DNA from: Klebsiella sp. WP3-W18-ESBL-02
Lineage (GTDB): Bacteria > Pseudomonadota > Gammaproteobacteria > Enterobacterales > Enterobacteriaceae
Reading direction: 5' to 3'
Length of the DNA stretch: 64,000 bases
Assembly (NCBI RefSeq): GCF_014168815.1
Contig: NZ_AP021972.1
Span: 2,976,001 to 3,040,000 of the forward strand
Every line of letters starts with the position of its first letter. Position 1 is the first letter of the stretch. Of this stretch, positions 62,432-64,000 are shown in pieces. Made by a program: the position numbers and the translations under genes. The notes under the pieces were generated by a model. The model saw nothing but the letters and a program-made list of their open reading frames with translations. It did no database searches and was not told where the DNA came from.

Positions 62432-64000
62432 ATGCCTGAACTTGCTCGTTATGCCCTACCGACAAAACCTGGCGACCAGCGCCAGCTTGGCGAACTGACC
62501 GGCGCGGCCTGTGCGACGCTGGTGGCAGATATTGCCGAACGCCACGCGGGGCCGGTGGTGCTCATCGCCCCGGATATGCAAAACGCTCTGCGCCTGCACG
62601 ATGAAATCGGCCAGTTTACCGACAGCATGGTGATGAACCTTGCCGACTGGGAAACCCTGCCCTACGATAGCTTCTCGCCGCATCAGGATATTATTTCCTC
62701 GCGCCTGTCGACGCTGTACCAGCTGCCGACCATGCAGCGCGGTGTACTGATTGTGCCGGTCAGCACGCTGATGCAGCGGGTATGCCCGCACAGCTTCCTG
62801 CACGGCCACGCGCTGGTGATGAAAAAAGGCCAGCGCCTGTCGCGCGACGCCCTGCGCGACCAGCTAGACAGCGCGGGTTACCGTCACGTTGATCAGGTTA
62901 TGGAACACGGCGAATTCGCTACCCGCGGCGCGCTGCTCGACCTCTACCCGATGGGCAGCGACCGACCCTATCGTCTCGATTTCTTCGACGATGAAATTGA
63001 CAGCCTGCGCGTGTTTGACGTCGACAGCCAGCGCACCCTGGAAGAGGTTGAGGCCATCAACCTGCTGCCCGCGCACGAATTTCCCACCGACAAAGCGGCT
63101 ATTGAGCTGTTCCGCAGCGCGTGGCGCGACAAGTTCGATGTCAAACGCGATGCCGAGCATATCTACCAGCAGGTCAGCAAAGGCACCCTGCCCGCCGGGA
63201 TCGAATACTGGCAGCCGCTGTTCTTCAGCGAGCCGCTGCCGCCGCTGTTTAGCTATTTCCCCGCCAACACGCTGTTGGTCAATACCGGAGATCTGGAAGC
63301 CAGCGCGGCGCGTTTCCAGGCCGATGCGCAGGCGCGTTTTGAAAGCCGCGGCGTTGACCCGATGCGCCCGCTGCTGCCGCCTGCCCAGCTTTGGCTGCGC
63401 ACCGACGAGCTGAACAGCGAACTCAAAAAATGGCCGCGCGTCCAGCTGAAGACCGACCGTCTGGCCGAGAAAGCGGCCCACACGAACCTGGGGTTCCAGC
63501 CGCTGCCGGACCTTTCCGTGCAGGCGCAGAATAAATCGCCGCTGGATAACCTGCGCAAATTTATTGAGTCCTTTGGCGGCTCAGTGGTGTTCTCGGTAGA
63601 GAGCGAAGGCCGCCGCGAGGCGCTGGGCGAGCTGCTGGCGCGCATTAAGCTGTCGCCTAAGCGTATTCAGCGGCTGGATGAGGCCAGCGGCAAAGGTCAC
63701 TATCTGATGATTGGCGCGGCCGAGCACGGTTTTATCGACACTCAGGCCAATCTGGCGCTGGTCTGCGAGAGCGATCTGCTGGGCGAGCGCGTGGCCCGTC
63801 GTCGTCAGGACGCACGGCGTACCATCAACCCGGATACCCTGATTCGTAACCTGGCGGAGCTGCACGTTGGCCAGCCGGTGGTGCATCTGGAGCACGGAGT
63901 CGGCCGCTATGCCGGAATGACTACGCTGGAAGCGGGCGGCATTACCGCCGAGTATCTGATGCTCACCTACGCGAACGACGCCAAACTGTATGTGCCGGTG
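62432..64000 (+). CDS. mfd: Transcription-repair coupling factor Mfd (5' part)
   Basis: The first 523 codons of a protein of about 1148; the window ends inside the gene. Frees stalled RNA polymerase and recruits UvrA. The UvrB-homology module (residues 1-350) is complete, and the RNA polymerase interaction domain (HLEHGVGRYAGMTTLEAGG) begins near residue 490. Start MPELARYALPTK aligns with E. coli MPEQYRYTLP. Within its usual neighbourhood next to the lol genes, except for the inserted mel block. Confidence 0.97.
   Translation, partial: MPELARYALPTKPGDQRQLGELTGAACATLVADIAERHAGPVVLIAPDMQNALRLHDEIGQFTDSMVMNLADWETLPYDSFSPHQDIISSRLSTLYQLPTMQRGVLIVPVSTLMQRVCPHSFLHGHALVMKKGQRLSRDALRDQLDSAGYRHVDQVMEHGEFATRGALLDLYPMGSDRPYRLDFFDDEIDSLRVFDVDSQRTLEEVEAINLLPAHEFPTDKAAIELFRSAWRDKFDVKRDAEHIYQQVSKGTLPAGIEYWQPLFFSEPLPPLFSYFPANTLLVNTGDLEASAARFQADAQARFESRGVDPMRPLLPPAQLWLRTDELNSELKKWPRVQLKTDRLAEKAAHTNLGFQPLPDLSVQAQNKSPLDNLRKFIESFGGSVVFSVESEGRREALGELLARIKLSPKRIQRLDEASGKGHYLMIGAAEHGFIDTQANLALVCESDLLGERVARRRQDARRTINPDTLIRNLAELHVGQPVVHLEHGVGRYAGMTTLEAGGITAEYLMLTYANDAKLYVPV

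Overview
The window is chromosomal DNA of an enterobacterium (family Enterobacteriaceae, outside Escherichia and Salmonella; a Citrobacter/Enterobacter/Buttiauxella-like relative is my guess). Most proteins are readily recognisable orthologues of E. coli K-12 proteins, often of identical length (Icd 416 aa, PurB 456, YeaG 644, PotD 348), and REP elements of the E. coli type lie between genes. Blocks that are far apart in K-12 (the mipA/yea cluster, csg, icd-to-mfd and mel-yjdF) are joined here.

Layout. 1-1.75 kb: 3' part of an autotransporter, convergent with mipA. 3-19 kb: the yea/yoa cluster: yeaG-yeaH behind a good sigma-54 promoter, an unrecognised 266-codon gene, dgcJ-yeaK, yeaL, nimR/nimT, a CTP-synthase-like amidotransferase, yeaO, a small unknown, yoaF, dgcP, the microproteins yoaK/yoaJ, another GGDEF protein, a duplicated yeaR with yoaG behind an NsrR operator. 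19-26 kb: accessory genes: carbonic anhydrase, membrane GGDEF protein, small unknowns, a DUF1398 protein, a cold-shock-domain fusion, an RluA-type pseudouridine synthase, yaiL, a DsbC-like thiol protein and an SOS-controlled DinI/MsgA-like gene. 26-35 kb: icd, rluE, then the complete curli locus csgGFED-csgBAC carrying two insertion sequences. 35-47.6 kb: nudJ-mnmA-hflD-purB, phoPQ, roxA, pepT, potABCD. 47.7-52.2 kb: a GntR regulator, a lone PTS EIIC and a cytoplasmic GH3 glycosidase. 52.2-57.1 kb: cobB, nagK, lolEDC. 57.3-62.3 kb: yjdF, a SemiSWEET transporter, melB, melA, melR. From 62.4 kb: start of mfd, cut by the window end.

The most notable locus is curli. A 1195-bp IS5 with TTAG target duplications sits inside the last codons of csgD, replaces its last six residues with nine IS-encoded ones and separates csgD from csgEFG. 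A second IS5-family element (869 bp, frameshifted orfA/orfB) sits in the csgD-csgB control region. The fibre subunits are also unusual: CsgA has about nine curlin repeats behind a Gly-rich linker and CsgB about six (five each in E. coli). Curli control depends on CsgD and c-di-GMP, and four GGDEF proteins lie in the 24 kb upstream.

Other points: a 17-bp perfect inverted repeat between melR and melA; a SemiSWEET gene overlapping melB by ATGA; a PTS EIIC with no visible EIIA/EIIB; a PhoQ acidic patch with two of four Asp lost; a cysteine version of a protein family that also has selenoprotein members; and a possible sRNA between yoaF and dgcP. I saw no tRNA, rRNA, CRISPR array or prophage. No computation was run; family calls rest on reading the translations.
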